Positions 31,696-39,458 of a DNA stretch of 39,567 bases are shown here, piece by piece. Positions within the stretch are counted from its first letter, which is position 1, and the number at the start of each line of letters is the position of its first letter. This DNA comes from Thiotrichaceae bacterium (GTDB taxonomy: Bacteria; Pseudomonadota; Gammaproteobacteria; Beggiatoales; Beggiatoaceae). The translations under genes were made by a program, and so were the position numbers. The notes under the pieces are model-generated. The model ran no database searches, was not told the DNA's origin, and saw nothing but the letters and a program-made list of their open reading frames with translations. The DNA is taken from the NCBI GenBank assembly GCA_011391085.1, contig JAABRD010000049.1, forward strand, positions 1 through 39,567. Reading direction: 5' to 3'.

Positions 31696-31821
31696 ACATT
31701 GACTTTGCTAAATGTTAAGATGTTACTTTCTTTCTTTAATCCCAAGTAAAATAATATAGGGAATAAAAGGCGATAGTTTAATAGGCACCCTCAAAGTTTT
31801 CAAGATATTGAAGGTTTATTT

Positions 31822-32157
31822 TTAATTCATTGACACATTCATGGGCACAATTGGGAAGCCGTGATGTGCCCAACTCACAATGCCACCGTGCAAGTTATAG
31901 ACGTTGTGATAACCATGTTGTGCCATATACATACACGCCTGGCCCGACCGGGCGCCGGTGCGGCAGTAAAACACAACGGGTTCATTTTTGGGTATTTCTT
32001 CAATACGCAAGGGCAATAAACTGAGAGGCAAAGGCTTACCATTGGGGATAGAGGCCTGGGCCATTTCTGGTAGAGTACGCACGTCAATCAAAACGGGAGG
32101 CTTTTCATTGGCCAACCATTTCGCTAGTTCATGGCAATCTATTTCTTTGACTAGCAT
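31822..32157 (-). CDS. Single-domain rhodanese
   Basis: A 111-residue rhodanese (sulfurtransferase) domain with no signal peptide. LIDVRTLPEMAQASIPNGKPLPL is the typical entry and CRTGARSG (Cys65 at its start) is the active-site loop carrying the persulfide. VYNLHGGIVSWAHHGFPIV is the standard C-terminus. It could move sulfane sulfur in a sulfur oxidiser. It lies upstream of the globin-TOBE genes on the same strand, but a 210-base gap with a likely separate promoter argues against one operon. Confidence 0.93.
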   Translation of the reverse strand: MLVKEIDCHELAKWLANEKPPVLIDVRTLPEMAQASIPNGKPLPLSLLPLRIEEIPKNEPVVFYCRTGARSGQACMYMAQHGYHNVYNLHGGIVSWAHHGFPIVPMNVSMN

Positions 32158-32182
32158 AGGAAATCCTCGATAAATGTAGTTG

Positions 32183-32345
32183 ATAGTGGATAGCGGATAG
32201 CGGATAGTGAAATATAATATACGGGACTGGAGGCTTCAGCCGGTGTAACGTGCCCCGCCCCCCGGCTGAAGCCTCTAGTCCTGTGTATAATTCTTTACGC
32301 CGTTCAACATCCGCTATCCGCTATCCGCTATCCATTATCCACTAA
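32183..32345. repeat. R1 element bracketed by inverted heptamer arrays
   Basis: Heptamers ATAGTGG/ATAGCGG (four copies, 32183-32210) and their complements CCGCTAT/CCATTAT/CCACTAA (five copies, 32311-32345) flank an R1 palindrome at 32224-32281. The whole 163 bases can fold as one long hairpin. It fills the divergent space between the rhodanese and bepA genes. Confidence 0.85.
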
Positions 32346-32442
32346 AACCGCTATTCACTATACGATAATGGCCCAACTCTAGCAAGAGGGTATAATAAAA
32401 GTTTAAAATAGTTCAATATAAGTATTTTTTGGGAGAACCATC

Positions 32443-33891
32443 ATGCGTAATTTATTATTAATATTCTTATTAAATATAATTTGCCAACCTTGTGGTGCAG
32501 TAGAACTGCCTGAGATTGGTGCTTCGGCTAATGTTGTCATGTCATCTGCCGATGAACAAAAACTGGGAGAAACCTTTTTTCGTCAACTTCGTCGTCAAGC
32601 TGAGATTATCGATGATATGGAAGTCAACGAATATATCAATGCCCTGGGACATCGTTTGGCTTCTTACAGTGATAATCCAGAACAATCCTTTCGTTTTTTT
32701 GTGATTAACGAGGATTCTATCAACGCTTTTGCAGTTCCCGGCGGTTTTATTGGGATCCACAGTGGGTTAATTGCAACAACCCGTGATGAAAATGAACTGG
32801 CGTCCGTGCTGGCCCATGAAATTGCCCATGTCACTCAACATCATATTGCCCGTACCATAGAAGCTTCTCAACGCCTCTCTTTGCCTGCGATGGCCGCTAT
32901 GATTGCTGCCATTGTGATTGGCGGGATGGTGAACCCACAAGCAGGAGAGGCGGCAATGATGGCGGTGTTGGCTGGTAATTTGGAAATGCAATTGAATTTT
33001 AGCCGCACCCATGAGAAAGAAGCAGACCGAGTGGGGATGCAATTTTTGGCTGGGGCCGGTTTTGACCCGCATAGTATGCCCAAATTTTTTGAACGGTTAC
33101 AAAATGCGACTCGTTTATACGAAAATGGGATGCCCGAATTTTTACGCACCCATCCTGTCACCACGGACCGCATTGCAGAAGCCCAAAACCGGGCGGAGAA
33201 ATATTCGGTCAAGTCACCCAATGATACTCCTTTTTATCATTTGATGAAAGCGAAATTATTGGTATTGACCACGGATAATTTAAATAACTTGTTGACTCGG
33301 CTAAAAACGATGCTGAAAGAAGGTCGCTATCGAGATGAACGGGCCACCCGTTATGCCCTGGCGTTAACCTTGTTGGCAACCAAAGAAACGAAAGAGGTTC
33401 AAGAACACATTGATTGGTTACTCAAAAATGACTCTGATCGAGTCGTCTATCGCCTCCTGAAAGCCCATCTCGCTTGGCAACAAAAGGATCAGAACGGCGC
33501 CTTGAAAATCTATGCACAGGCATTGGAAGTCTATCCCCATAACTTGCAATTGGGTTTGGACTATGCTGAAAAATTGTTGCAACATGATGCAGCTTCCAAG
33601 GCAACAGCAAAAACGGTGTTACTGAGTCTTTCGACCCCTTCTCATCCCGCGTATTACCGCCTATTAGCCCAAGCCTATCAAGAAACGGGGGCGTCGGCAG
33701 AATCTCAACTGGCTTTGGCAGAAAGTTATTATCTGGATGGCCAAACCGCGTTGGCGGTGGAACAACTGAAACAAGCACGGCAGCAGAAAAAATTGGATTA
33801 TTATATGGCGTCTCGTATAGAAGCACGCTATAATCAGTTGAAACAGGAGTTACGGGAGGAACAAGAGGCCACTTTAAATAACAAACAGTAA
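32443..33891 (+). CDS. bepA: BepA-like periplasmic M48 metalloprotease with TPRs
   Basis: A 482-residue exported protease/chaperone for outer-membrane protein assembly. A signal peptide (LLLIFLLNIICQPCGA) is followed by an M48 domain whose zinc site is HEIAH (125-129) plus Glu193 in HEKEAD. FAVPGGFIGIHSGLI and a hydrophobic loop (about 146-180) match BepA/YfgC. The second half (about 240-470) is TPR-like (YALALTLLATKE, ALKIYAQALEVYPHN and others). BepA degrades stalled LptD and helps it mature. GGGAG lies about 7 bases before the ATG, and a TATAAT sits at 32391-32396 without a good -35. It appears complete. Confidence 0.93.
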   Translation: MRNLLLIFLLNIICQPCGAVELPEIGASANVVMSSADEQKLGETFFRQLRRQAEIIDDMEVNEYINALGHRLASYSDNPEQSFRFFVINEDSINAFAVPGGFIGIHSGLIATTRDENELASVLAHEIAHVTQHHIARTIEASQRLSLPAMAAMIAAIVIGGMVNPQAGEAAMMAVLAGNLEMQLNFSRTHEKEADRVGMQFLAGAGFDPHSMPKFFERLQNATRLYENGMPEFLRTHPVTTDRIAEAQNRAEKYSVKSPNDTPFYHLMKAKLLVLTTDNLNNLLTRLKTMLKEGRYRDERATRYALALTLLATKETKEVQEHIDWLLKNDSDRVVYRLLKAHLAWQQKDQNGALKIYAQALEVYPHNLQLGLDYAEKLLQHDAASKATAKTVLLSLSTPSHPAYYRLLAQAYQETGASAESQLALAESYYLDGQTALAVEQLKQARQQKKLDYYMASRIEARYNQLKQELREEQEATLNNKQ

Positions 33892-33970
33892 TGCAATGTG
33901 GGTGACAAATTTGAACTGTGATGGATATGATGTGGGTGATGTATAGTAGTATTCACTTGTACGATTCTAT

Positions 33971-34001
33971 CTGGAGCGCAATAATTCTTATTGCGCTCCA
34001 G
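33971..34001. repeat. R3 short hairpin
   Basis: CTGGAGCGCAATAA and TTATTGCGCTCCAG pair perfectly over TTC. It is the compact form of the repeats at 121 and 9334, again flanked by TTGTAC before and CAGATA after. The 320-base gap before soxY otherwise shows only a degenerate R2 end (about 33893-33905). Confidence 0.85.
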
Positions 34002-34211
34002 CAGATATGTACAGACTTATATGAATATTACTATATGTGAGTAAAAGAATGAAGTGGATAGATATCTATTCTCGCCTCATTACCGGTCATTCAACTTACA
34101 CACATCATATTCATTCATAAATATCACCGTTTCCCCTTGAAATTATCTCACCCCCAACCCAAATCTTTATCCAGAACCCTCTATCTATTATTTTATCTGA
34201 CAGATAGCTTT

Positions 34212-34685
34212 ATGAACATTCTAAGACGAACTTTTTTAAAAACCACCCTTGCCACTGGCGGCGCCATTTTGGGGGCAAGTTTATTACCCCACGCCTTGTT
34301 TGCCGACTGGCCCAAAAATGCGTTTGACGCGAAAACGCCTGATACTGTGATTAAGGCCCTGTTTGACAATCCCCAAATGACAGACAGCGACAAGATTACT
34401 ATCACCACTCCGCCGGTTGCTGAAAACGGTGCCATCGTCCCCGTCGAAATCGCGGTTGACTTACCCAAAGTCGAGTCTATCGCTATTTTAGGCGACAAAA
34501 ATCCTGTGCCACTGCTTGGCCAATTTACTTTTGCTGACCCTGACAAAACCATTCCTTGGGTCAAAACTCGCGTCAAGTTGAGTACAACCTCCAATCTCAT
34601 CGTCGTGGTCAAAGCCGATGGCAAATTTTATCGTGCGCGTCGAGAAGTCAAAGTCACCGTCGGCGGCTGCGGTCAAACCAGTTAA
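34212..34685 (+). CDS. soxY: Thiosulfate oxidation carrier SoxY
   Basis: A 157-residue subunit of the periplasmic SoxYZ carrier, which holds the sulfur substrate on a C-terminal cysteine during thiosulfate oxidation. The Tat signal is LRRTFLKTTLATGGAILGAS. FDNPQMTDSDKITITTPPVAENGAIVPVEI matches the SoxY core, and PWVKTRVKLSTTSNLIVVV follows. The swinging-arm cysteine is in VGGCGQTS, where GGCGG is usual, so the tip is altered and slightly extended. The ATG at 34212 is chosen for the Tat signal; the frame is open 25 codons upstream without family match. soxZ follows after 12 bases. Confidence 0.92.
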   Translation: MNILRRTFLKTTLATGGAILGASLLPHALFADWPKNAFDAKTPDTVIKALFDNPQMTDSDKITITTPPVAENGAIVPVEIAVDLPKVESIAILGDKNPVPLLGQFTFADPDKTIPWVKTRVKLSTTSNLIVVVKADGKFYRARREVKVTVGGCGQTS

Positions 34686-34697
34686 AAGGTAACCAAC

Positions 34698-35135
34698 ATG
34701 GCAACTGAAACTAATCCAACAACCACTCCTGTCACAAAGGAATCTCCTCCTGTTTCGGTAACTCAATCTCCTCAACCAGACGTTAGTGCCGAACCACCGA
34801 AAGAACCTTCTCCACCGCTACCTGCTGGCATTCGTCTCAAAGCCAAACTGGAGAACGACATCACGGAAATCAAAGCCTTGATCACGCACCCCATGGAAAC
34901 CGGGATGCGTTTAGATCCGGCCACGAGTAAACCGATCTCTCCTCACTTCATTGAAGAAGTCACTTGTGAACACAATGGCAAACGGGTCATCTCCGCCAAT
35001 TGGGGTATAGGTATCTCCAAAGACCCCTATTGGTCCTTCAAATTTAAAGGAGGGGAAATAGGAGATAAAATCAAATTGATCTGGAAAGATAACCAGGGGA
35101 AAACAGATTCTATTGAGGTTGAAATAGAAAATTAG
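34698..35135 (+). CDS. soxZ: SoxZ with long Pro-rich N-terminal extension
   Basis: A 145-residue partner of SoxY. The SoxZ immunoglobulin-like domain covers about 43-145 (IRLKAKLENDITEIKALITHPMETGMR, PHFIEEVTCEHNGKRVISANWG, YWSFKFKGGEIGDKIKLIWKDNQG). SoxZ is normally about 100-110 residues; the first 42 here are a Pro/Thr/Ser/Glu-rich extension without a signal peptide (SoxZ is co-exported with Tat-dependent SoxY). The ATG has AAAAGG eight bases upstream, so the extension seems real. It is the last gene of the soxYZ operon and is followed by a terminator. Confidence 0.92.
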   Translation: MATETNPTTTPVTKESPPVSVTQSPQPDVSAEPPKEPSPPLPAGIRLKAKLENDITEIKALITHPMETGMRLDPATSKPISPHFIEEVTCEHNGKRVISANWGIGISKDPYWSFKFKGGEIGDKIKLIWKDNQGKTDSIEVEIEN

Positions 35136-35166
35136 CCTGTTTAGAAAACTGAAGTTTATATATTAG

Positions 35167-35201
35167 ACCTCGTGAGTTTCAAATACTTACGAGGTTTTTT
35201 T
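35167..35201 (+). terminator. Rho-independent terminator of soxYZ
   Basis: ACCTCGTGAGT pairs with ACTTACGAGGT (one G-T pair) and is followed directly by a run of seven T. It lies 31 bases after the soxZ stop. Confidence 0.9.
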
Positions 35202-35271
35202 ATATATCAATTTGGACTCTTTTTTGCATACAGAATGGGCTAACGTAATTTTATGAATGTTCAACCGTCGA

Positions 35272-35293
35272 AGTCCAAAACCTGTTTTGGACT
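35272..35293. repeat. R4 hairpin upstream of lipoprotein gene
   Basis: AGTCCAAAAC and GTTTTGGACT flank a two-base centre. It lies 29 bases before the ATG at 35323, so it would be in the leader of that mRNA. Confidence 0.7.
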
Positions 35294-35322
35294 CCAATAA
35301 CCATCAATCAGTACCACCCAAA

Positions 35323-35895
35323 ATGACTCAAACTAAAATCTACTTACTTCTCCTCTCCCTAATGACCGGCGGCTGTTCCGCCCTTCTCCCGTCTGTAGAA
35401 AATACCACCAAATCCCCCTGGCAAAGTTTTGACGAAGCAAAAACCGCTTTTGACAAAATTATTCCCAATCAAACCACTCGTCAAGATTTAAAAAAATTGG
35501 GTTTTGACCCCTTTGAAACGCCCAATGTCAATCTTATTACCTACCTAGACTTGACGGTCAAGTTCATACCTAACCAGTCCATTCGTTTAGAAGACCTTGA
35601 CCCCAGTGTGCAAGTCTGCTTAAAAGCCCGCGAAGCCTGTCAAGGCTATGAAGTGTCGCCTAAAATTCTACGCGGCAAACGCTATGGCAACGTGGTCCTC
35701 GATTTATTCAACTTCCGTAGAAAAAAACTCACCACCGGCTGGCATTTCAATGCCCTTATCGTATTGCAAAAAGACCTGGTGGTGTATAAACTTTGGGGAG
35801 GCGAACCGAACATTTCTGAATTTGAAGATAAAAAGAACCCCCTTGGACCCTTTCAAGACATGGATATTGGGAGGATTTTATCCCCGCTGAAATAG
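35323..35895 (+). CDS. Lipoprotein of unknown function
   Basis: A 190-residue protein. The signal peptide ends in the lipobox MTGGC (Cys18 of the chosen start), so it is an anchored lipoprotein. The mature part begins with helical SFDEAKTAFDKIIPNQTTRQDLKKLGFDPF, then NVNLITYLDL, QVCLKAREACQGYEV (a possible disulfide) and GWHFNALIVLQKDLVVYKLWGG. The early TTRQDLKKLGFDP segment recalls BamE/SmpA-type start motifs, but I cannot assign a family. ATG 35323 was chosen for the lipoprotein signal; the frame is open upstream through the R4 hairpin. Confidence 0.75.
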   Translation: MTQTKIYLLLLSLMTGGCSALLPSVENTTKSPWQSFDEAKTAFDKIIPNQTTRQDLKKLGFDPFETPNVNLITYLDLTVKFIPNQSIRLEDLDPSVQVCLKAREACQGYEVSPKILRGKRYGNVVLDLFNFRRKKLTTGWHFNALIVLQKDLVVYKLWGGEPNISEFEDKKNPLGPFQDMDIGRILSPLK

Positions 35896-35931
35896 ATAGC
35901 CGCCCTCACCCCCCGAAATTAAAATACAGGT

Positions 35932-36010
35932 GGACTAGAGGCTTTAGCCGGTGGGTGCAGAACAGAATTGAAGTCGCAGTGCCCCACCCACCGGCTAAAG
36001 CCTCTAGTCC
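35932..36010. repeat. R1 palindromic repeat
   Basis: GGACTAGAGGCTTTAGCCGG and CCGGCTAAAGCCTCTAGTCC flank a 39-base centre that includes GGTGGG/CCCACC. It separates the convergent lipoprotein and rsmJ genes. Confidence 0.9.
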
Positions 36011-36068
36011 ACCACGACTTTAATTCTTTCGCCACTTCAACCCTTTTCATTTGCGGCCATCACCCCTT

Positions 36069-36887
36069 TCAAAGGTGAACATACACATCAAACCGCGTAT
36101 TTTCACTTTCAATACAAAAATCCGGCGTCGTCTCCACCAAATTCGGCGCCCCCTGCGGTCGTTTCACCACCACACGCCGCCGCGCATATTCTAGTGCCAC
36201 CGTGAATAAAGCAGGTGCATCTTCATCATCGCCTACCACGGCCCGACAGATTCGCATCTCCTTTTTTACCAACGCCGATTTCTGGCGGTGCGGATACATT
36301 GGGTCTAAATAAATCACCTCAGGTCGTGTCTCCTCAGTCAACTGACTCAACCATTTTTTAGCATCTCCATGAATCAATTGTAACCGTTCCTTCACCAACG
36401 TCCCTATTTCAGAATTTTGATGTGCCCGGTGTAATCCATCAAATAACAAAGCTGCCATCACGTTGGAACGTTCCACCATCTGAACGTGACAACCTAACCA
36501 TGCTAAAATAAACGCATCTCTTCCCAATCCTGCGGTGACATCGACGACGGTGGGCGTTTTTCCATGAGACAAACCCATTGCGCGTCCCAACGGTTGCCGC
36601 CGGCCACCGCCATGACGGCGCCGATAATCTAAAGCCCCGCTGACAAAATCCACGTATATGGGTTTCATTCCCGCTTGCATATCACATAATTGCAAATGTT
36701 CAGGCGTCAATTGCAATACCCAAGGAGAGGAGGCCAAGGGAGGAGACGATAACTCGTCTATCACCGTCAAACGAAAAGCCGCGGCTATCTGTTCCGCGGC
36801 TTCTCGTAAGGTAGGATGAGAAAGGCAAAGAGGTATCTCAAACCCTTTGGAATCGGTATTAATGAGACACTCTGGTGGAATCCACAC
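36069..36887 (-). CDS. rsmJ: 16S rRNA m2G1516 methyltransferase RsmJ
   Basis: An SAM-dependent methyltransferase that modifies G1516 of 16S rRNA. LTPEHLQLCDMQ and VDFVSGALDYRRRHGGGRRQPLGRAMG are the RsmJ N-terminal signatures. VVDVTAGLGRDAFILAWLGC is the SAM-binding motif, IYLDPMYPHRQKSALVKKEMR the catalytic DPMYP region and RRVVVKRPQGAP the C-terminal block. No ATG is available at the right place. GTG 36887 gives 272 residues (E. coli has 250) and overlaps the upstream lipoprotein gene by 29 bases; the real start is uncertain. Confidence 0.9.
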   Translation of the reverse strand: MWIPPECLINTDSKGFEIPLCLSHPTLREAAEQIAAAFRLTVIDELSSPPLASSPWVLQLTPEHLQLCDMQAGMKPIYVDFVSGALDYRRRHGGGRRQPLGRAMGLSHGKTPTVVDVTAGLGRDAFILAWLGCHVQMVERSNVMAALLFDGLHRAHQNSEIGTLVKERLQLIHGDAKKWLSQLTEETRPEVIYLDPMYPHRQKSALVKKEMRICRAVVGDDEDAPALFTVALEYARRRVVVKRPQGAPNLVETTPDFCIESENTRFDVYVHL

Positions 36888-37320
36888 TCGACAACACCCG
36901 CACCCGTTCACCCTGTTGAAATGGCACATCGGCTTCTTGCACCACCGAAATAATTCGGCCACTGTCTAACCGGACAGTTAATTCCAAAGCCTGTTTTCGG
37001 GTTGCCCCTTCCTCAAGGGCAGACCCTAACACACCTCCTGCAATCGTGCCTATCGTGGAAGCAATGGCACTGCCCTTGCCTCCGCCGACTTCACTGCCCG
37101 CGATGGCGCCCACAATTGCCCCACCTATGGAACCGACGCCACTTTGCACACCTTCAATTTGCACGGGGCGCACTGCTTCTAGCACGCCCAATTCTACTTC
37201 TTGCACTTGCCGGGCTTGATGACGTGAATAAACCGCGCCGGAACGACTGGAAGGGATACAACCAGTTAAGAAGAATATCAGGGTAGAAAAAATGATGATA
37301 AAAAATTTTACAGTTTGCAT
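36859..37320 (-). CDS. Glycine-zipper lipoprotein (SlyB/Pcp-like)
   Basis: A 153-residue outer-membrane lipoprotein. The signal ends in LTGC (Cys21). A glycine-zipper 2TM region (about 62-103, GVGSIGGAIVGAIAGSEVGGG and GTIAGGVLGSALEEG) is followed by a small beta domain (ELTVRLDSGRIISVVQEADVPFQQGERVRVL), the usual SlyB/Pcp layout. These lipoproteins support outer-membrane integrity. Its end overlaps the start of rsmJ, indicating coupled translation. Confidence 0.9.
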   Translation of the reverse strand: MQTVKFFIIIFSTLIFFLTGCIPSSRSGAVYSRHQARQVQEVELGVLEAVRPVQIEGVQSGVGSIGGAIVGAIAGSEVGGGKGSAIASTIGTIAGGVLGSALEEGATRKQALELTVRLDSGRIISVVQEADVPFQQGERVRVLSSVDSTRVSH

Positions 37321-37401
37321 AAAGATTACCTCGCTGAGTTTGGAAAAATATATGACAAAGCTACGCCTTGGACCCCTGGTGATTAAAGTATGGCATAATT
37401 G

Positions 37402-37432
37402 TTGACTTTGTTCAACTTAAAGATGTTATAAT
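37402..37432 (+). promoter_or_regulatory. Probable sigma-70 promoter of cysS
   Basis: TTGACT (37402-37407) and a consensus TATAAT (37427-37432) have a 19-base spacer, slightly long. The start point would fall near 37440, giving a leader of about 95 bases that contains the hairpin at 37469-37512. Confidence 0.6.
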
Positions 37433-37468
37433 GGTTCTTGCAATCTTTAAACCATAAATTCTTCAGAA

Positions 37469-37512
37469 GTCCAAAGCGTCGCTTTGTCACCTGGCAAAGC
37501 TGCGCTTTGGAC
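37469..37512 (+). repeat. R4-type hairpin in the cysS leader
   Basis: GTCCAAAGCGTCGCTTTG pairs with CAAAGCTGCGCTTTGGAC with two mismatches over an 8-base loop. It lies between the promoter and the ATG of cysS and ends about 21 bases before it. There is no T run, so it is more likely an inserted repeat than an attenuator. Confidence 0.65.
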
Positions 37513-37533
37513 TCCTGGATTTCAATGATAATT

Positions 37534-38925
37534 ATGCTAACCATCTATAATACACTCGCCAAACAAAAAGTTCCATTGACCCCCATTGAACCTGGCAAAG
37601 TACGCCTCTATGTCTGCGGGATGACCGTCTATGATTACTGTCATGTCGGTCATGCACGAGTCATGGTCGTCTTTGATGTCGTCGTCCGCTACTTACGCCA
37701 TTTGGGCTATCAAGTTACTTATATCCGTAACATCACCGATATAGATGACAAAATTATACAACGTGCCAAAGACAACGGTGAAGATATTCACACCCTAACG
37801 GCCCGGTTTATTCAAGCTATGCACGAGGATACCGATGCGTTGGGGGTGTTACGGCCTGACTTGGAACCGCGGGCGACGCAATTCATTTCTAACATCATTG
37901 TGATGGTGCAACGACTGTTAGACAACGGCTATGCGTATCTTACCTCCGAAGGCGACATTTGCTATGCCGTCACGCGCTTCCCTGAGTATGGCAAATTGTC
38001 TGGCAAACGCATTGAGGAATTGCGGGCGGGGGAACGAGTGGAAGTCAATGAAACCAAACAAGACCCTCTCGATTTTGTCCTCTGGAAACGGGCCAAACCC
38101 GGTGAACCTAGTTGGAAATCGCCGTGGGGTGCGGGTCGACCAGGGTGGCACATTGAATGTTCCGCCATGTCCACGTCTTGCTTAGGCAACCATTTCGATA
38201 TTCATGGTGGCGGGATGGACCTTCAGTTTCCGCACCATGAAAACGAAATTGCCCAATCCGAAGGCGCCACTGGGGAACCTTTTGTCAACGTCTGGATGCA
38301 CAACGGTTTTGTCCGCATCAATGAAGAGAAGATGTCAAAATCGTTGGGCAATTTCTTTACAGTGCGCGAAGTGTTACAAAAATATCCGCCTGAAGTGGTT
38401 CGCTACTTCATTCTCACCAGTCATTACCGTAGTCCTCTCAATTATTCGGACCAACATTTAGATACCGCCTACCACGCTTTAACCCGTTTATATACAGCGT
38501 TACGCGGTCTCCCCAGCGGTGACACTTCTGGGGAATTGGAGCCCACTTATCAAGAACGCTTCTCGGCGGCTATGGATGACGATTTTAACACACCCGAAGC
38601 CCTGGCGGTGTTATTTGAATTAGCCAGAGAAATCAATTCGTTACGTCATACTGACCGTGCCCAATCCACCCAATTAGGAAACGAATTACGGCGGCTTGGC
38701 AACCTCTTAGGTCTCCTTCAACAAGACCCAGATACTTTCTTACAACAAGGCACCTCTTCCGCAACTGAATTATCTCCGCAAGAGATAGAGAAACTGATTG
38801 CGGACCGACAAGCCGCACGGGCGCGTCGAGATTGGCAAGAATCAGATCGGATTCGGCACGCCTTGAAAGAACAAGGTATCCTTTTAGAAGATGGGGCGCA
38901 GGGGACGACGTGGAGGAAGGGGTAG
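37534..38925 (+). CDS. cysS: Cysteinyl-tRNA synthetase
   Basis: A 463-residue class I aminoacyl-tRNA synthetase charging tRNA-Cys; E. coli has 461. The start [12 protein letters not shown] matches the family N-terminus, so ATG 37534 is used (ATG 37525 is in frame, two codons earlier plus one). Cys28 in [10 protein letters not shown], a Cys in HIECSAM, and the His and Glu of [12 protein letters not shown] bind the zinc that selects cysteine. HVGH (37-40) and KMSKS (about 270) are the ATP motifs. [23 protein letters not shown] and the terminal [13 protein letters not shown] are conserved. It is monocistronic and intact. Confidence 0.97.
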   Translation: MLTIYNTLAKQKVPLTPIEPGKVRLYVCGMTVYDYCHVGHARVMVVFDVVVRYLRHLGYQVTYIRNITDIDDKIIQRAKDNGEDIHTLTARFIQAMHEDTDALGVLRPDLEPRATQFISNIIVMVQRLLDNGYAYLTSEGDICYAVTRFPEYGKLSGKRIEELRAGERVEVNETKQDPLDFVLWKRAKPGEPSWKSPWGAGRPGWHIECSAMSTSCLGNHFDIHGGGMDLQFPHHENEIAQSEGATGEPFVNVWMHNGFVRINEEKMSKSLGNFFTVREVLQKYPPEVVRYFILTSHYRSPLNYSDQHLDTAYHALTRLYTALRGLPSGDTSGELEPTYQERFSAAMDDDFNTPEALAVLFELAREINSLRHTDRAQSTQLGNELRRLGNLLGLLQQDPDTFLQQGTSSATELSPQEIEKLIADRQAARARRDWQESDRIRHALKEQGILLEDGAQGTTWRKG

Positions 38926-38938
38926 TAGAATATAAAGC

Positions 38939-39097
38939 CACCGGCTAAAGCCTCTACTCCGATATATCGAAAATCTGCTGGAGTGGAGGCTTTAGCCGGC
39001 AGCGGTTGGCACAAAGTTAAACGTTGGGGAAAAGCCACCGGCTAAAGCCTCTACTCCAATATATCGAAAACCTGCTGGAGTGGAGGCTTTAGCCGGT
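38939..39097. repeat. Two R1 elements in a 97-base tandem duplication
   Basis: Each unit reads ACCGGCTAAAGCCTCTACTCC, then an ATATATCGAAAA centre, then GGAGTGGAGGCTTTAGCCGG. The AAAGCC lead-ins are at 38934 and 39031, exactly 97 bases apart. The right end truncates the PIN gene that follows on the minus strand. Confidence 0.9.
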
Positions 39098-39213
39098 CAA
39101 CACTTGCCCACCCTACCATGACGATATAGAAGGTGTTGAATACCGCTAGACAATCTCTTTGGGTCAAACAGGTACCATATCCAGATATGAGTATCTAGCA
39201 CCACAGGTCCCAT
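39097..39213 (-). pseudogene. Truncated PIN-domain toxin fragment
   Basis: Only 38 codons remain: GPVVLDTHIWIWYLFDPKRLS is a typical PIN-toxin start with the first catalytic Asp. After about residue 32 the frame enters the R1 repeat and stops at 39097-39099. The ATG overlaps the stop of the upstream antitoxin gene (TAATG), so this was a coupled toxin-antitoxin pair before the repeat replaced the 3' part. Confidence 0.75.
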
Positions 39214-39458
39214 TAGTTCACCTCCCTTAAACCGTTCCCCCACATTTCGCGTCGGGCCGCGGTAATATCCTCTTGAGTGAGATGTACACCAAGGTCAGCA
39301 TACACCCCTTCCAAAGACTGCCGCAACGTTTAATTTGCCATCTCTGGACGCGGCGAGTCAATTTTGGTGGTAAGAAATTCCACAAAGTCTAACACCTCCT
39401 GTTGTTTATTAGGAGGTAATTTATTTAGGTTATTCAAGATGGTTTGTTCAATGTTCAT
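39213..39458 (-). pseudogene. DUF2281-like antitoxin with in-frame stop
   Basis: The frame has 81 codons. The first 42 read MNIEQTILNNLNKLPPNKQQ...DFVEFLTTKI, the DUF2281/VapB-like start. TAA at 39330-39332 interrupts it. The same frame then continues as TLRQSLEGVYADLGVHLTQE and DITAARREMWGN, the usual C-terminal tail of these antitoxins. A CAA-to-TAA change is the simplest explanation. AAGG lies seven bases before the ATG. With its toxin also truncated, the locus is decayed. Confidence 0.75.

Noticed and set aside
32391-32396. bepA promoter (TATAAT)
   Set aside because: A good -10 but no recognisable -35 at the proper distance; not listed as a separate promoter.
38939-39097. CRISPR-like direct repeats
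   Set aside because: It is a two-copy 97-base tandem duplication of an R1 palindrome, not a repeat-spacer array.
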